NCBI GenBank assembly: GCA_002154655.1
Contig: NGUZ01000007.1
Span: forward strand, 1 to 64,000
Length of the DNA stretch: 64,000 bases
From: Corynebacterium kefirresidentii
GTDB taxonomy: Bacteria > Actinomycetota > Actinomycetes > Mycobacteriales > Mycobacteriaceae
Direction of reading: 5' to 3'
The translations under genes were made by a program, and so were the position numbers. Shown here in pieces: positions 18,236 through 28,292 of the stretch (within the stretch, counting starts at the first letter, position 1; each line of letters opens with the position of its first letter). Below the pieces are notes generated by a model. The model searched no databases. It saw nothing but the letters and a program-made list of their open reading frames with translations, and was not told the origin of the DNA.

Positions 18236-19141
18236 ATGTCCCGGCGAATTGTTGCTGTGCTTGCTGCTGCAGCCCTTGGGCTATCCGCCCCTATTGCTAA
18301 TGCCTCTCAGTCGGAGTGGGAAACCTCTGTTCCAGAGTCCTTTGGGATCAATGACCCTTCCTGTGTGCCTTCTGGCCAGATTGTTGAGCCGGTGGTGCTA
18401 CTGCATGGCACCTATAACAATGCGGGTGTGTGGAAAAGCTTGATTCCGATGTTGAAGGATCAGGGCGCGTGCGTATGGGCCTTTGATTATGGAGCGGATG
18501 ATGTTTCTTTGCAGAATGCCTCTCCCTCAACGAAGGCCATTTCAGATTTGGATGATGCGGCCGAGGAAATAGCGCGGCACGTGGACTATGTCCGAGCGGT
18601 AACCGGCGCAGAGAAAGTGGACTTGGTAGGCCATTCCCAGGGCGGTACCCATATTAAGACCTATACCCAAATGTACGGCGGGGCTGAGCACGTCGCTCGG
18701 GCTGTGGCTCTAGGCGGCAACTTCCACGGCACCACGCTGGGTGGGCAGGGCGAAGGTCTGGCCAAATTCATCGCCTTCGCACCCCGCCTCGCCGCCTTCT
18801 TGGCCAGCACGGCCGGCATCCAACAGGTGGTGGGTTCGGAATTTATGCAAAGGCTCAATGCGCTGCCGGACACCGCGCCAGGCGTGCTCTACACTTCCAT
18901 CTACTCGCCGGCGGATAAGACGGTAACTCCGAATAGCTCTTCGCAGCTGGCGGCCGTTGACGGCGCCGATGTGGTAAACCTCAACCTTGGTGAGGTCTGC
19001 GGCGTGGCTCCTCGGCACGATAAGCTGCCGACTGACCGCACGGCGCTGAGCCAGGTCATTTTTGGCCTGAAGCGCGCCCCGGGGGAGGGGCCGCAGCCGT
19101 CGACCTGTGTCTCCGGGGAGTTATCGACGGTCGGTTCCTAA
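18236..19141 (+). CDS. Secreted triacylglycerol lipase/esterase
   Basis: The 301-residue protein has a Sec signal peptide (MSRR, hydrophobic core to about residue 20, cleavage near ANA-SQ). The alpha/beta hydrolase domain has the nucleophile elbow GHSQGG (about Ser135), preceded by VLLHGTYNN, the oxyanion segment. A late histidine in APRHDKLP is a candidate for the triad. Such lipases release fatty acids from host or environmental lipids. The gene is monocistronic: its own TATAAT lies upstream and the nrd regulatory region follows. Confidence 0.9.
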   Translation: MSRRIVAVLAAAALGLSAPIANASQSEWETSVPESFGINDPSCVPSGQIVEPVVLLHGTYNNAGVWKSLIPMLKDQGACVWAFDYGADDVSLQNASPSTKAISDLDDAAEEIARHVDYVRAVTGAEKVDLVGHSQGGTHIKTYTQMYGGAEHVARAVALGGNFHGTTLGGQGEGLAKFIAFAPRLAAFLASTAGIQQVVGSEFMQRLNALPDTAPGVLYTSIYSPADKTVTPNSSSQLAAVDGADVVNLNLGEVCGVAPRHDKLPTDRTALSQVIFGLKRAPGEGPQPSTCVSGELSTVGS

Positions 19142-19299
19142 AGCGGGACACGGCACCTAAATGTGAACTTTGACACACAAAACGGTGAATTCCAGGTAAA
19201 CCCGCAGGAATCTCATTGATGTAGTTTCATGGCTGTCCTTGGGTGTAGTCAACATGTGGGGCCTGGGGGTGTGCCATCCTGGGAATACCATGCCTGTAA

Positions 19300-19347
19300 C
19301 TACTACATATTGTGTTGGTTGCGGGTATTTCCCCCAAAGTATAGTGT
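19300..19347 (+). promoter_or_regulatory. Tandem NrdR boxes overlapping the nrdHIE promoter
   Basis: Two 16-bp elements, 19300-19315 and 19332-19347, match the NrdR consensus acaCwAtATaTwGtgt at about 13 and 12 positions. Their centres are 32 bp apart, close to three helical turns, which is the usual spacing. The second box covers a TATAGT -10 element (19340-19345) and the first abuts a TTGGTT candidate -35. This suits repression of ribonucleotide reductase by NrdR when dATP is high. The rest of the 304-bp gap (19142-19445) shows no gene. Confidence 0.75.
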
Positions 19348-19445
19348 CGTTGATGTTGTTCAGAGCGGCGCAGGAAGCGCCCGAATGAGCGGGAAAACGC
19401 TCCCCGTTCTGACGAGTTTTCAATGCAGGAGCTTTAAGGATCTAT

Positions 19446-19685
19446 ATGTCTATCACCGTTTACACCAAGCCAGCGTGCGTCCAGTGCAACGCCACCAAGA
19501 AGGCCCTCGATCGTGCCGGACTCGAGTACAACCTAGTTGATATCTCTGCCGACGACGAGGCTCGCGACTACGTAATGGCATTGGGTTACGTTCAGGCCCC
19601 AGTAGTTGAGGCCAACGGTGAACACTGGTCTGGATTCCGCCCAGACCGTATCAAGGGCTTGGCTTCCCTAGCGGCATCCGCCTAA
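19446..19685 (+). CDS. nrdH: Glutaredoxin-like NrdH-redoxin
   Basis: This 79-residue redoxin has the CVQC active site (Cys11, Cys14) and the SGFRPDRI loop that separates NrdH from ordinary glutaredoxins. It reduces the class Ib ribonucleotide reductase, taking electrons from thioredoxin reductase. It is the first gene of nrdH-nrdI-nrdE, with AAGGA shortly before the ATG. Confidence 0.96.
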   Translation: MSITVYTKPACVQCNATKKALDRAGLEYNLVDISADDEARDYVMALGYVQAPVVEANGEHWSGFRPDRIKGLASLAASA

Positions 19686-19707
19686 GGGGTAGGGGAGGCC
19701 AGTAGCG

Positions 19708-20139
19708 ATGTTGGTCGTGTATTTTTCCTCCGCAACGGAAAATACGCACCGGTTCGTGCAAAAACTGGGCTTTCCCAGCGCGCGCATTCCGCTGCGCCGC
19801 ACGGAGGAGCCCCTCAAGGTCAACGAACCTTATGTCTTGGTGTGCCCCACCTATGGCGGGGGCGCGTCCATTAGCCACCAAAATTCCCGTCCCGTGCCCT
19901 CACAGGTAATTAAGTTCCTTAATGATGAGCACAACCGCAGTTTCATTCGCGCGGTAATCGCGGGTGGTAATAGCAATTTTGGCGCCGACTTTGGCAAGGC
20001 TGGTGATGTCATCAGCGCCAAATGTAAAGTGCCCTATGTATATCGTTTCGAGTTGCTGGGAAACGATGACGATATAAAAATTTGTCGTGAAGGCTTAATG
20101 GCTAACGCCGCCGAGCTTGGGCTCGAGGCCGCGGCCTAG
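19708..20139 (+). CDS. nrdI: Flavodoxin-like NrdI, activator of class Ib ribonucleotide reductase
   Basis: The 143-residue flavodoxin fold has [12 protein letters not shown] (FMN phosphate loop), the PTYGGG loop and AGGNSNFG. NrdI supplies the oxidant that builds the dimanganese-tyrosyl radical in NrdF. It lies 22 bp after nrdH and 54 bp before the nrdE start. Confidence 0.96.
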   Translation: MLVVYFSSATENTHRFVQKLGFPSARIPLRRTEEPLKVNEPYVLVCPTYGGGASISHQNSRPVPSQVIKFLNDEHNRSFIRAVIAGGNSNFGADFGKAGDVISAKCKVPYVYRFELLGNDDDIKICREGLMANAAELGLEAAA

Positions 20140-20193
20140 CACCCACCACGACTTAAATAAAGATCCTGATTTTTAAGAAAGGCCTTGTCAGCT

Positions 20194-22356
20194 GTGAGTA
20201 CGCAATTGGGGAAGACCGTCGCCGAGCCAGTAAAGCCGGAAGAGCAGTTGGACTACCACGCTCTCAACGCGATGCTGAATCTCTACGACGCAAACGGCAA
20301 GATTCAGTTTGATAAAGACCGCGAGGCCGCAAACCAATTCTTCCTGCAGCACGTTAATCAAAACACGGTCTACTTCCATGATCTGGAAGAAAAGATCGAT
20401 TACCTGATTAATAACAAGTACTACGACCCACGAGTCATCGAGCAGTATGACTTCTCCTTTATTAAGGAGCTTTTCAAGCGCGCTTATTCCTATAAGTTCC
20501 GCTTCAAGTCTTTCCTGGGCGCGTATAAGTACTACACCAGCTACACGCTGAAGACCTTTGATGGTCGCCGCTACCTCGAGCGCTTCGAGGATCGCGTCTC
20601 CATGACCGCCCTATTCTTGGCAGACGGTGATACTGGCTTGGCAGAGCGCCTTGTGGACGAGATTATGAACGGCCGTTTCCAGCCGGCCACCCCAACCTTC
20701 CTCAACGCCGGCAAGGCCCAGCGTGGCGAGCTCGTGTCCTGCTTCCTGCTGCGCATCGAGGACAATATGGAGTCCATTGGACGCTCCATCAACTCCGCGC
20801 TGCAGCTTTCCAAGCGTGGCGGCGGCGTGGCCCTGCTGCTGTCTAATATTCGTGAATCCGGCGCGCCCATTAAGCACATTGAGAACCAGTCTTCCGGTGT
20901 TATCCCGGTAATGAAACTGCTGGAGGATTCCTTCTCTTATGCCAACCAGCTTGGTGCCCGCCAGGGCGCTGGTGCGGTCTATCTCAATGCGCACCACCCA
21001 GACATCATGGACTTCCTGGATACCAAGCGTGAGAACGCGGACGAGAAGATCCGCATTAAGACCCTCTCGCTGGGCATCGTCGTGCCGGATATCACCTTCG
21101 AGCTGGCCAAGCGCAATGACGATATGTACCTCTTCTCGCCGTATGACGTAGAGCGCGTCTACGGCAAGGCCTTCGGTGACATCTCCGTTACTGAGCACTA
21201 TGAGGAGATGGTGGAAGACCCACGCATCCGTAAGAAGAAGATCAACGCCCGTCACTTCTTCCAGACCGTGGCAGAGCTGCAATTCGAATCCGGCTACCCG
21301 TACATCATGTTCGAGGACACCGTGAACCGCGCTAACCCGGTAAAGACTTCGTGGATCAACATGTCCAACCTGTGCTCGGAGATCCTGCAGGTTAACTCCG
21401 CTTCCGAATTCAATGCGGATCTGACCTACCAGGAGCTGGGCAGCGATATCTCTTGTAACCTGGGCTCGCTGAATATCGCGATGACCATGGATTCGCCGGA
21501 CTTCGCCACTACGGTGGAGACTGCCATCCGTGGCCTGACCGCTGTGGCGGATAAGACGTCCATCGATTCCGTGCCGTCTGTGCGCCGCGGAAACGACGAG
21601 TCCCATGCTATCGGCTTGGGCCAGATGAACCTCCACGGTTACTTGGGCCGCGAGCACATCGAGTATGGCTCCGAAGAAGGCTTGGATTTCACTAATGCCT
21701 ACTTCGCGGCCGTGCTGTATGCGGCATTGCGTGCTTCTAATAAGATTGCCCGCGAGCGCGGCGAGTACTTTAAGGAGTTCCCGCAGTCCGAGTACGCCTC
21801 CGGCGAATTCTTCGACCGCTATGATCCGGAAGAGTTTAAGCCGAAGACCAAGAAGGTCCAGGAGCTTTTCGAGTCCTCATCGATCCACACTCCGTCCGCC
21901 CAGGACTGGGAGGAGTTGAAGCAGGACGTGGCCAAGTACGGACTGTATAACCGCAACCTGCAGGCAGTGCCACCGACGGGCTCGATTTCCTATATCAATA
22001 ACTCCACCTCATCCATCCACCCGATTGCCTCCAAGATTGAGATCCGCAAGGAAGGCAAGATCGGTCGCGTCTACTACCCGGCGCCGCACATGGATAATGA
22101 CAACTTGGAGTACTTCAAGGACTCTTATGAGATCGGCTTCGAGAAGATCGTCGATACCTATGCCGTAGCCACCAAGTACGTGGACCAAGGTCTATCGCTC
22201 ACCCTCTTCTTCAAGGACACCGCAACCACCCGCGATGTCAACCGTGCGCAGATTTATGCGTGGCGCAAGGGGATTAAGACCTTGTATTACATCCGCTTGC
22301 GCCAGATGGCGCTGGAGGGCACCGAGGTCGAGGGCTGCGTATCCTGCATGCTCTAA
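20194..22356 (+). CDS. nrdE: Class Ib ribonucleotide reductase, large (alpha) subunit
   Basis: The 720-residue subunit reduces ribonucleoside diphosphates. Visible motifs include the first active-site cysteine in [23 protein letters not shown], the thiyl-radical/substrate region with [34 protein letters not shown], and the C-terminal redox pair CVSC (Cys715, Cys718) that NrdH re-reduces. I use the GTG at 20194, because AAAGG lies 11 bases upstream; the TTG at 20185 is too close to it. The N-terminal ATP cone is absent, as expected for class Ib. The gene ends at a long hairpin terminator, and nrdF is separated from it by a regulator gene. Confidence 0.97.
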   Translation: MSTQLGKTVAEPVKPEEQLDYHALNAMLNLYDANGKIQFDKDREAANQFFLQHVNQNTVYFHDLEEKIDYLINNKYYDPRVIEQYDFSFIKELFKRAYSYKFRFKSFLGAYKYYTSYTLKTFDGRRYLERFEDRVSMTALFLADGDTGLAERLVDEIMNGRFQPATPTFLNAGKAQRGELVSCFLLRIEDNMESIGRSINSALQLSKRGGGVALLLSNIRESGAPIKHIENQSSGVIPVMKLLEDSFSYANQLGARQGAGAVYLNAHHPDIMDFLDTKRENADEKIRIKTLSLGIVVPDITFELAKRNDDMYLFSPYDVERVYGKAFGDISVTEHYEEMVEDPRIRKKKINARHFFQTVAELQFESGYPYIMFEDTVNRANPVKTSWINMSNLCSEILQVNSASEFNADLTYQELGSDISCNLGSLNIAMTMDSPDFATTVETAIRGLTAVADKTSIDSVPSVRRGNDESHAIGLGQMNLHGYLGREHIEYGSEEGLDFTNAYFAAVLYAALRASNKIARERGEYFKEFPQSEYASGEFFDRYDPEEFKPKTKKVQELFESSSIHTPSAQDWEELKQDVAKYGLYNRNLQAVPPTGSISYINNSTSSIHPIASKIEIRKEGKIGRVYYPAPHMDNDNLEYFKDSYEIGFEKIVDTYAVATKYVDQGLSLTLFFKDTATTRDVNRAQIYAWRKGIKTLYYIRLRQMALEGTEVEGCVSCML

Positions 22357-22367
22357 ACCGTAGGTTG

Positions 22368-22412
22368 AACGCCTCGATGCACGTCGTGGGGAAGGACGTG
22401 CATCGAGGCGTT
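22368..22412. terminator. Bidirectional terminator between nrdE and the GntR regulator
   Basis: A perfect 18-bp inverted repeat (22368-22385 with 22395-22412) with a 9-base loop sits between two convergent genes and touches the stop codon of the regulator. Confidence 0.85.
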
Positions 22413-23107
22413 TAACCGTTTTCTGCCCTGGTGCGGTCGAGGATGGTGCGGGAAGTGCTTTCGGCGGCGTCGGCAAGCCCAGCATCAATGGCGCGGGCCA
22501 GCTCCATGTGCAGTTGTGTGGTCCCGCCTATGGGATCGCGCTTGCGGGAACCAAAGACGGACTTGCCCTTGAGCATGGCTACTAGCGAAGGGGCGAGCGC
22601 GGCCAGCATCTCATTGCCGGAAGCCCGCAAAATTAAAGTGTGGAAGCGCAAATCGGTTTCCAGTTCCTCGCCCACGCGCGGGGAAGGAGTGGATTCTAGC
22701 TCGGCTAAACGCGCGGCGAGGCGAAGGAGTTCCGCCCGCTGCTGGGCGCTGGCATTGCCGGCTGCGAGTCGGGCCGCCACCGGTTCAATTCCCAGCCGCA
22801 ACTCGTTGAGGCGTGCCACTTGCTGCCCGCGGGTTTTGTCATTATTTAACCGCCAACCAATGATCGCCGGGTCATATACTGCCCAACTATCCATCGGCAG
22901 CACCGTGATTCCCACGCGACGCCCAGAGCGGACCATGCCGAGGTGTTCGAGCGTGCGCATGGCTTCACGAGCCACGGTGCGGGAGATGCCAAAGCGCTTT
23001 TCGACGTCCCCCAGACGAAACCGCTCGCCCTCGGCGATGTCTCCGCCCACGATCTCGGCGCCGAGTCTATCCACCACGGAACCCAGCAGGGGAGGGGTGG
23101 CACTCAT
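22412..23107 (-). CDS. gntR1: GntR-family (FadR/FCD) transcriptional regulator, probable GntR1-like
   Basis: The 231-residue protein has an N-terminal winged helix (about residues 8-70, with RFGISRTVAREAMRTLEHLGMV as recognition region) and a C-terminal all-helical FCD ligand domain (about 90-220). The latter has ELRLGIEPVAARLA, DLRFHTLILRASGNEM and HMELARAI, including the metal-binding histidine positions of the family. In C. glutamicum GntR1, a regulator of gluconate and sugar uptake genes, lies between nrdE and nrdF. The identity is based on that synteny. I start at ATG 23107, which has AAAGGA 7 bases upstream; an ATG at 23128 is possible. Confidence 0.85.
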   Translation of the reverse strand: MSATPPLLGSVVDRLGAEIVGGDIAEGERFRLGDVEKRFGISRTVAREAMRTLEHLGMVRSGRRVGITVLPMDSWAVYDPAIIGWRLNNDKTRGQQVARLNELRLGIEPVAARLAAGNASAQQRAELLRLAARLAELESTPSPRVGEELETDLRFHTLILRASGNEMLAALAPSLVAMLKGKSVFGSRKRDPIGGTTQLHMELARAIDAGLADAAESTSRTILDRTRAENG

Positions 23108-23242
23108 GCGGAAATCCTTTCTTTGCATGCTCCGAAGTAATTGAGATCAGTATAGGTAAGTGGTATCCAGCACAATGGTTTGGAAGGCGGGCGAATTGGG
23201 TATGCTGGGAACCTGAATTTGTCGTTTTTAGTATTGGAGTGA

Positions 23243-24238
<996 letters not shown>

Positions 24239-24268
24239 GCATTCTCGCTGATCAGCGTGGTCTAGCGG

Positions 24269-24323
24269 CACACCTTCTGCTCCAACTCAACCGAAAGGTT
24301 GATAACGAGCGGGGGTGTGTTTT
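24269..24323 (+). terminator. Probable terminator after nrdF
   Basis: An imperfect long hairpin is present, with outer arms CACACC and GGTGTG and an inner perfect TCAACC-GAAA-GGTTGA tetraloop stem. Four T residues follow. Confidence 0.6.
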
Positions 24324-24354
24324 CGCGTTTTGGGGGTGCACAATTCAGCCCGTC

Positions 24355-24370
24355 TGTGACATATAGCACG
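24355..24370. promoter_or_regulatory. GlxR-like operator upstream of ctaD
   Basis: TGTGACATATAGCACG matches 10 of the 12 fixed positions of the corynebacterial GlxR consensus TGTGANNTANNTCACA. ctaD is a reported GlxR target in C. glutamicum. The site is about 210 bp before the ATG. The remaining 343-bp gap (24239-24581) has no gene. Confidence 0.5.
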
Positions 24371-24513
24371 GTAATTGGGGGGCCGAAAAACCGTGCCGGA
24401 ATTGGCGGCCGCGCCACGTGCAGGGCCTATGTGAAAGATGTGGTTAGTGTCGAGGCGTGGTCGTGCGGCTCATCATTGGGGGAAGCTGGAAAGAACAGGG
24501 GAAAATGGCCTAA

Positions 24514-24519
24514 TATAAT
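24514..24519 (+). promoter_or_regulatory. -10 element of ctaD
   Basis: A perfect TATAAT lies 62 bp upstream of the ctaD ATG. No good -35 is visible. Confidence 0.5.
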
Positions 24520-24581
24520 GCGAGTAAACCTAGGTGTAGGTGGGCCCTGCCCACAGACACTTTGTTAATCAGGAGGATTTT

Positions 24582-26276
24582 ATGACCGCTGTGGCGCCAC
24601 GGGTCGACGATTACGTCGCCCCTACACGTCCAGAGCCAACCGGTAATGCGAAGACCGGTTCAAAGGCTTGGGTATTTCTAACCACCACCGACCACAAGCA
24701 GCTGGGCATCATGTACTTGATCATGTCCTTCAGCTTCTTCTTCCTCGGTGGCTTTATGGCACTGTTGATCCGCGCGGAGCTGTTCACCCCGGGTCTTCAG
24801 TTCTTGTCCAATGAGCAGTTCAACCAGCTGTTTACCATGCACGGCACCGTGATGCTGCTGCTGTTTGCAACCCCAGTTGTGTGGGGCTTTGGTAACTACA
24901 TCCTGCCGCTGCAGATCGGCGCGCCGGACGTGGCCTTCCCCCGACTGAACGCTTTCGGCTTCTGGGTTACCCTGCTGGGCGGCACCGTGATGCTGCTGGG
25001 CTTCGTCACCCCAGGTGGTGCAGCTGACTTCGGCTGGACCATGTACATGCCGCTGGCTGATGGCGTCCACACCCCGGGCATCGGCGCCGATATGTGGATC
25101 GTCGGCGTGGGCGCTACCGGTGTCGGTACCATTGCCTCCGCTATCAACATGATTACGACCATTCTGACTCTGCGCGCACCGGGCATGACCATGTTCCGCC
25201 TGCCGGTATTCAGCTGGGCCGTATTCACCGCATCCGCCATCGTGCTGATGATCTTCCCGCTGCTGACCGCTGCAGCACTGGGCGTCCTGTATGACCGCAA
25301 GCTGGGCGGCCACATCTACGATTCCGCTAATGGTGGCGGCATCCTGTGGCAGCACCTGTTCTGGTTCTTCGGCCACCCTGAGGTTTATGTCCTCGCCCTG
25401 CCATTCTTCGGCGTTGTTTCTGAGGTTGTTCCGGTCTTCTCCCGCAAGCCGGTCTTCGGCTACATCGGCCTGGTCTTCGCACTGCTGGCCATCGGCGCCC
25501 TGTCCATGGCTGTGTGGGCTCACCACATGTTCGTTACCGGCGCTATCCTGCTGCCGTTCTTCTCCTTCATGACGTTCCTGATTGCGGTGCCTACCGGCGT
25601 TAAGTTCTTCAACTGGGTCGGCACCATGTGGAAGGGCCACATCACCTGGGATACCCCGATGATCTTCGCTATGGGCTTCATGGCAACCTTCCTCTTCGGC
25701 GGCATGACCGGCGTTATGCTGGCTTCCCCGGCACTGGACTTCCACTTGGCTGAGTCCTACTTCTTGATTGCTCACTTCCACTACACCCTGTTCGGTACGG
25801 TTGTGTTCTCCGCCTTTGCGGGTCTGTACTTCTGGTTCCCGAAGATGACCGGCCGTATGCTGGATGAGCGTTTGGGTAAGATTCACTTCTGGCTGACCTT
25901 CATCGGCTTCCACGGCACCTTCCTGGTTCAGCACTGGGTAGGCAACATGGGTATGCCGCGTCGTTACGCTGACTACCTGGAGTCTGATGGCTTCACGGTC
26001 TTCAACCAGATTTCCACCATCTTCTCCTTCGTCCTCGGCGCCTCCGTCATCCCGCTGATTTGGAACGTATTCAAGTCCTGGCGCTACGGCGAGATTGTCA
26101 CCGTGGATGACCCATGGGGCTACGGCAACTCCCTCGAGTGGGCAACCTCCTGCCCACCGCCGCGCCACAACTTCGTGTCCCTGCCGCGCATCCGCTCCGA
26201 GCGTCCGGCCTTCGAGCTGCACTACCCGCATATGGTTCAGCGCATGCGCGAGGAAGCACACGTGGGTAGCCACTAA
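24582..26276 (+). CDS. ctaD: Cytochrome aa3 oxidase subunit I
   Basis: The 564-residue, twelve-helix catalytic subunit of the terminal oxidase reduces O2 to water and pumps protons. Visible features are the heme a histidine in [12 protein letters not shown], the Cu-B/Tyr segment [14 protein letters not shown] with the His-Tyr pair, AVWAHHMF (Cu-B histidines), the K-channel region after GYIGLV, and heme ligands in AHFHYTLFG. The ATG at 24582 follows a strong AGGAGG. Other oxidase subunits are not in this window, as in C. glutamicum, where ctaD stands alone. Confidence 0.97.
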   Translation: MTAVAPRVDDYVAPTRPEPTGNAKTGSKAWVFLTTTDHKQLGIMYLIMSFSFFFLGGFMALLIRAELFTPGLQFLSNEQFNQLFTMHGTVMLLLFATPVVWGFGNYILPLQIGAPDVAFPRLNAFGFWVTLLGGTVMLLGFVTPGGAADFGWTMYMPLADGVHTPGIGADMWIVGVGATGVGTIASAINMITTILTLRAPGMTMFRLPVFSWAVFTASAIVLMIFPLLTAAALGVLYDRKLGGHIYDSANGGGILWQHLFWFFGHPEVYVLALPFFGVVSEVVPVFSRKPVFGYIGLVFALLAIGALSMAVWAHHMFVTGAILLPFFSFMTFLIAVPTGVKFFNWVGTMWKGHITWDTPMIFAMGFMATFLFGGMTGVMLASPALDFHLAESYFLIAHFHYTLFGTVVFSAFAGLYFWFPKMTGRMLDERLGKIHFWLTFIGFHGTFLVQHWVGNMGMPRRYADYLESDGFTVFNQISTIFSFVLGASVIPLIWNVFKSWRYGEIVTVDDPWGYGNSLEWATSCPPPRHNFVSLPRIRSERPAFELHYPHMVQRMREEAHVGSH

Positions 26277-26306
26277 AGCGAAGTAACTCGCACAAACTCC
26301 TGACTT

Positions 26307-26347
26307 AAGCCGCCTCCCAGCCCTTAATAGGTAATGGGAGGCGGCTT
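26307..26347 (+). terminator. Rho-independent terminator after ctaD
   Basis: A 13-bp stem (AAGCCGCCTCCCA with TGGGAGGCGGCTT) and a 15-base loop lie about 30 bp after the ctaD stop. Confidence 0.8.
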
Positions 26348-26386
26348 TGGCGTATCTTCTGTACCCCACGTGCGATAATGGGCGGC

Positions 26387-27568
26387 GTGAGTACTCAAGC
26401 TGATACCAATGCAGTCATCACCACCAGCGGGCCGGATAAGCCCGGGGTCTCGGCGGCCTTTTTCCGCGTTCTGGCGTCCCATAACGCCACGCTTGTCGAC
26501 GTCGAACAAGCCATCTTTTCCGGCCGCATTACCCTCGCTGCCCATACCCGCATTCCTGGTGCGCGTGCCGAGCAAATTGCACAGGGGCTGCGCAATACCT
26601 TGAGCATTTACGGTCAGCAGGTATCCATAGACCTGCGGGAGGAAGAATCCACTGCTCGAGCCCGCTCAAGCTATGTGGTGGTCCTCATGGGCACGCAGGT
26701 TACCGCCCATCACATGGAGGAAGTTGCCCGTGTACTGGCCAACTTCGATGCCAATATCGATCGCATCCGCGGGCTTTCGACCTCTCCGTTGACCGGGCTG
26801 GAGCTTTTCCTATCTCCCGATGGTTCCGCCGCACCTGTGCGCCAAGCATTAGCGGAGCTGGCGCAGCAGATCGGCATCGATATCGCCATTGAACCCGCGG
26901 GCCTGGGTCGGCGTTCCAAGCGTTTGGTGTGCTTCGACTGCGATAGCACCCTTATTCAAGGCGAGGTCATCGAGATGCTGGCTGCCCATGCGGGAAAGGA
27001 GAACGAGGTTGCCGCAGTAACAGCCCGGGCCATGCGCGGGGAGCTGGACTTTGAGGCTTCCCTGCGTGAGCGCGTCGCCGTGCTGGAGGGGCTGGATGCC
27101 GCCATTATCGATGAGGTAGCCCGCGATATTCAATTGACTCCGGGCGCCCGGGAAACCATCGCCACGTTGAACCGCATTGGCTACCGCACTGCGGTGGTCT
27201 CCGGCGGGTTCATCCAAGTCTTAGAGGGCCTAGCTGCGGAGATGGAATTGGACTATGTGCGCGCCAATACCTTGGAGATCGCAGATGGGAAGCTCACCGG
27301 CCGGGTGACCGGCAAGGTGGTTGACCGCAAAGCGAAGGAGGAATTCCTGCGGGAGTTCGCCGCGGATTCGGGGGTAAATATGCGGCAGACGGTGGCCGTG
27401 GGCGATGGCGCCAATGATATTGATATGATTTCTGCTGCTGGGCTGGGGATTGCTTTTAATGCTAAACCGGCCCTGCAGGAAGTGGCGGATACCTCTGTAA
27501 ACCACCGGCGGCTGGATGAGGTCCTGCAAATTTTGGGTATTCCGGCCGAGGAGGTTGTTGATGAATAA
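26387..27568 (+). CDS. serB: Phosphoserine phosphatase with N-terminal ACT domains
   Basis: The 393-residue enzyme makes L-serine from O-phosphoserine. Two ACT-like domains (about residues 8-85 and 95-170) precede the HAD domain, which has CFDCDSTLIQGEVIEML (nucleophile Asp184), VSGGFIQVLE (motif II), a lysine motif and VGDGANDIDMI (motif IV). A GATAAT hexamer (26374-26379) ends 7 bp before the GTG at 26387. This suggests a leaderless mRNA starting there; an ATG at 26378 would lie inside the -10 element. The last bases overlap the following gene. Confidence 0.93.
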   Translation: MSTQADTNAVITTSGPDKPGVSAAFFRVLASHNATLVDVEQAIFSGRITLAAHTRIPGARAEQIAQGLRNTLSIYGQQVSIDLREEESTARARSSYVVVLMGTQVTAHHMEEVARVLANFDANIDRIRGLSTSPLTGLELFLSPDGSAAPVRQALAELAQQIGIDIAIEPAGLGRRSKRLVCFDCDSTLIQGEVIEMLAAHAGKENEVAAVTARAMRGELDFEASLRERVAVLEGLDAAIIDEVARDIQLTPGARETIATLNRIGYRTAVVSGGFIQVLEGLAAEMELDYVRANTLEIADGKLTGRVTGKVVDRKAKEEFLREFAADSGVNMRQTVAVGDGANDIDMISAAGLGIAFNAKPALQEVADTSVNHRRLDEVLQILGIPAEEVVDE

Positions 27569-28292
27569 ATTCGACAGAGCGCATCAGCGTTTGGTGGAAG
27601 CCTGTGATTCACGCTCCTGGCGCGATGATCCTGAGAACCCAGATGATCCGGCCACGATTCAAGCTATGCAGATTGCGCTTAATCTGCCGAAGCAGGAGCC
27701 GCCGACACGTACGGCGGTGCTAGAAGCGGCCGCGCGCGCTGTGGTGGCGGTGTGCCTCGACGAGCGCGCGGGCGAAGACGGCGCCTTCGCGCAGGCGCTG
27801 GGGCAGTGGTATGGCCACCGCATCCGCAAGATCGCCCGCCGCGCGCGCAATAAAGCTTGGCGCGATGTGCAAAGCCTGCCCGGAGTGACCGTAGCGGACC
27901 GCGCCCGCGCTTTTGCGCCCTCGGCCGTAGCAGAGGTGGATCCTCTCATTGCCAAGCTGCAGATAGGCTACACCGACCTTGCCTATGACGAACCCGGAGC
28001 CCCGCTTAGCGATGCCCCCGTTATCTACGTCGACCGCAGCCTCGACATGTCTGCGGGCAAAGTCGCGGCACAGGTAGGCCACGGCTCGATGATGCTGGCC
28101 GCTGCGATGTCGGTGGATGAAGCGCGCGACTGGGCAGAAACTGACTTTCGGCTTTCGGTGCGCGAGGTTTCCGCGACGGATTTTCGCACCGCCTGCGCAC
28201 AGGACGGCGCCGTGGTCATCGTTGACGCCGGCTTTACGGAAATCGCGCCAGACTCGGCTACCGTGTGCGCCCTGCAGCGACCAATCGCTTAA
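27561..28292 (+). CDS. Pth2-type peptidyl-tRNA hydrolase-like protein with N-terminal extension
   Basis: The C-terminal part (about residues 145-243) is a Pth2 fold: VIYVDRSLDMSAGKVAAQVGHGSM carries the lysine/glutamine/histidine-rich active-site segment of this family. LSVREVSATDF and a DAGFTEIAP strand follow. Ordinary Pth2 proteins are about 115-120 residues. Here about 140 residues precede the domain, including a basic helix (HRIRKIARRARNKAWRD). The ATG overlaps the last codons of serB. The 3' end overlaps the convergent dinG by 35 bp. The family hydrolyses peptidyl-tRNA; whether this long form does so is not shown. Confidence 0.8.
   Translation: MNKFDRAHQRLVEACDSRSWRDDPENPDDPATIQAMQIALNLPKQEPPTRTAVLEAAARAVVAVCLDERAGEDGAFAQALGQWYGHRIRKIARRARNKAWRDVQSLPGVTVADRARAFAPSAVAEVDPLIAKLQIGYTDLAYDEPGAPLSDAPVIYVDRSLDMSAGKVAAQVGHGSMMLAAAMSVDEARDWAETDFRLSVREVSATDFRTACAQDGAVVIVDAGFTEIAPDSATVCALQRPIA

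Noticed and set aside
20611..21657. Minus-strand open frame (348 codons) opposite nrdE
   Set aside because: It is a shadow of the conserved nrdE frame and encodes no family-like motif.
22412..23107. The GntR regulator as part of the nrd operon
   Set aside because: It is on the opposite strand, convergent with nrdE across a strong hairpin, and only lies between nrdE and nrdF.
24678..26369. Long minus-strand open frame (563 codons) opposite ctaD
   Set aside because: It is rich in His, Gln and Glu, has no recognisable domain and mirrors the codon bias of ctaD on the other strand.
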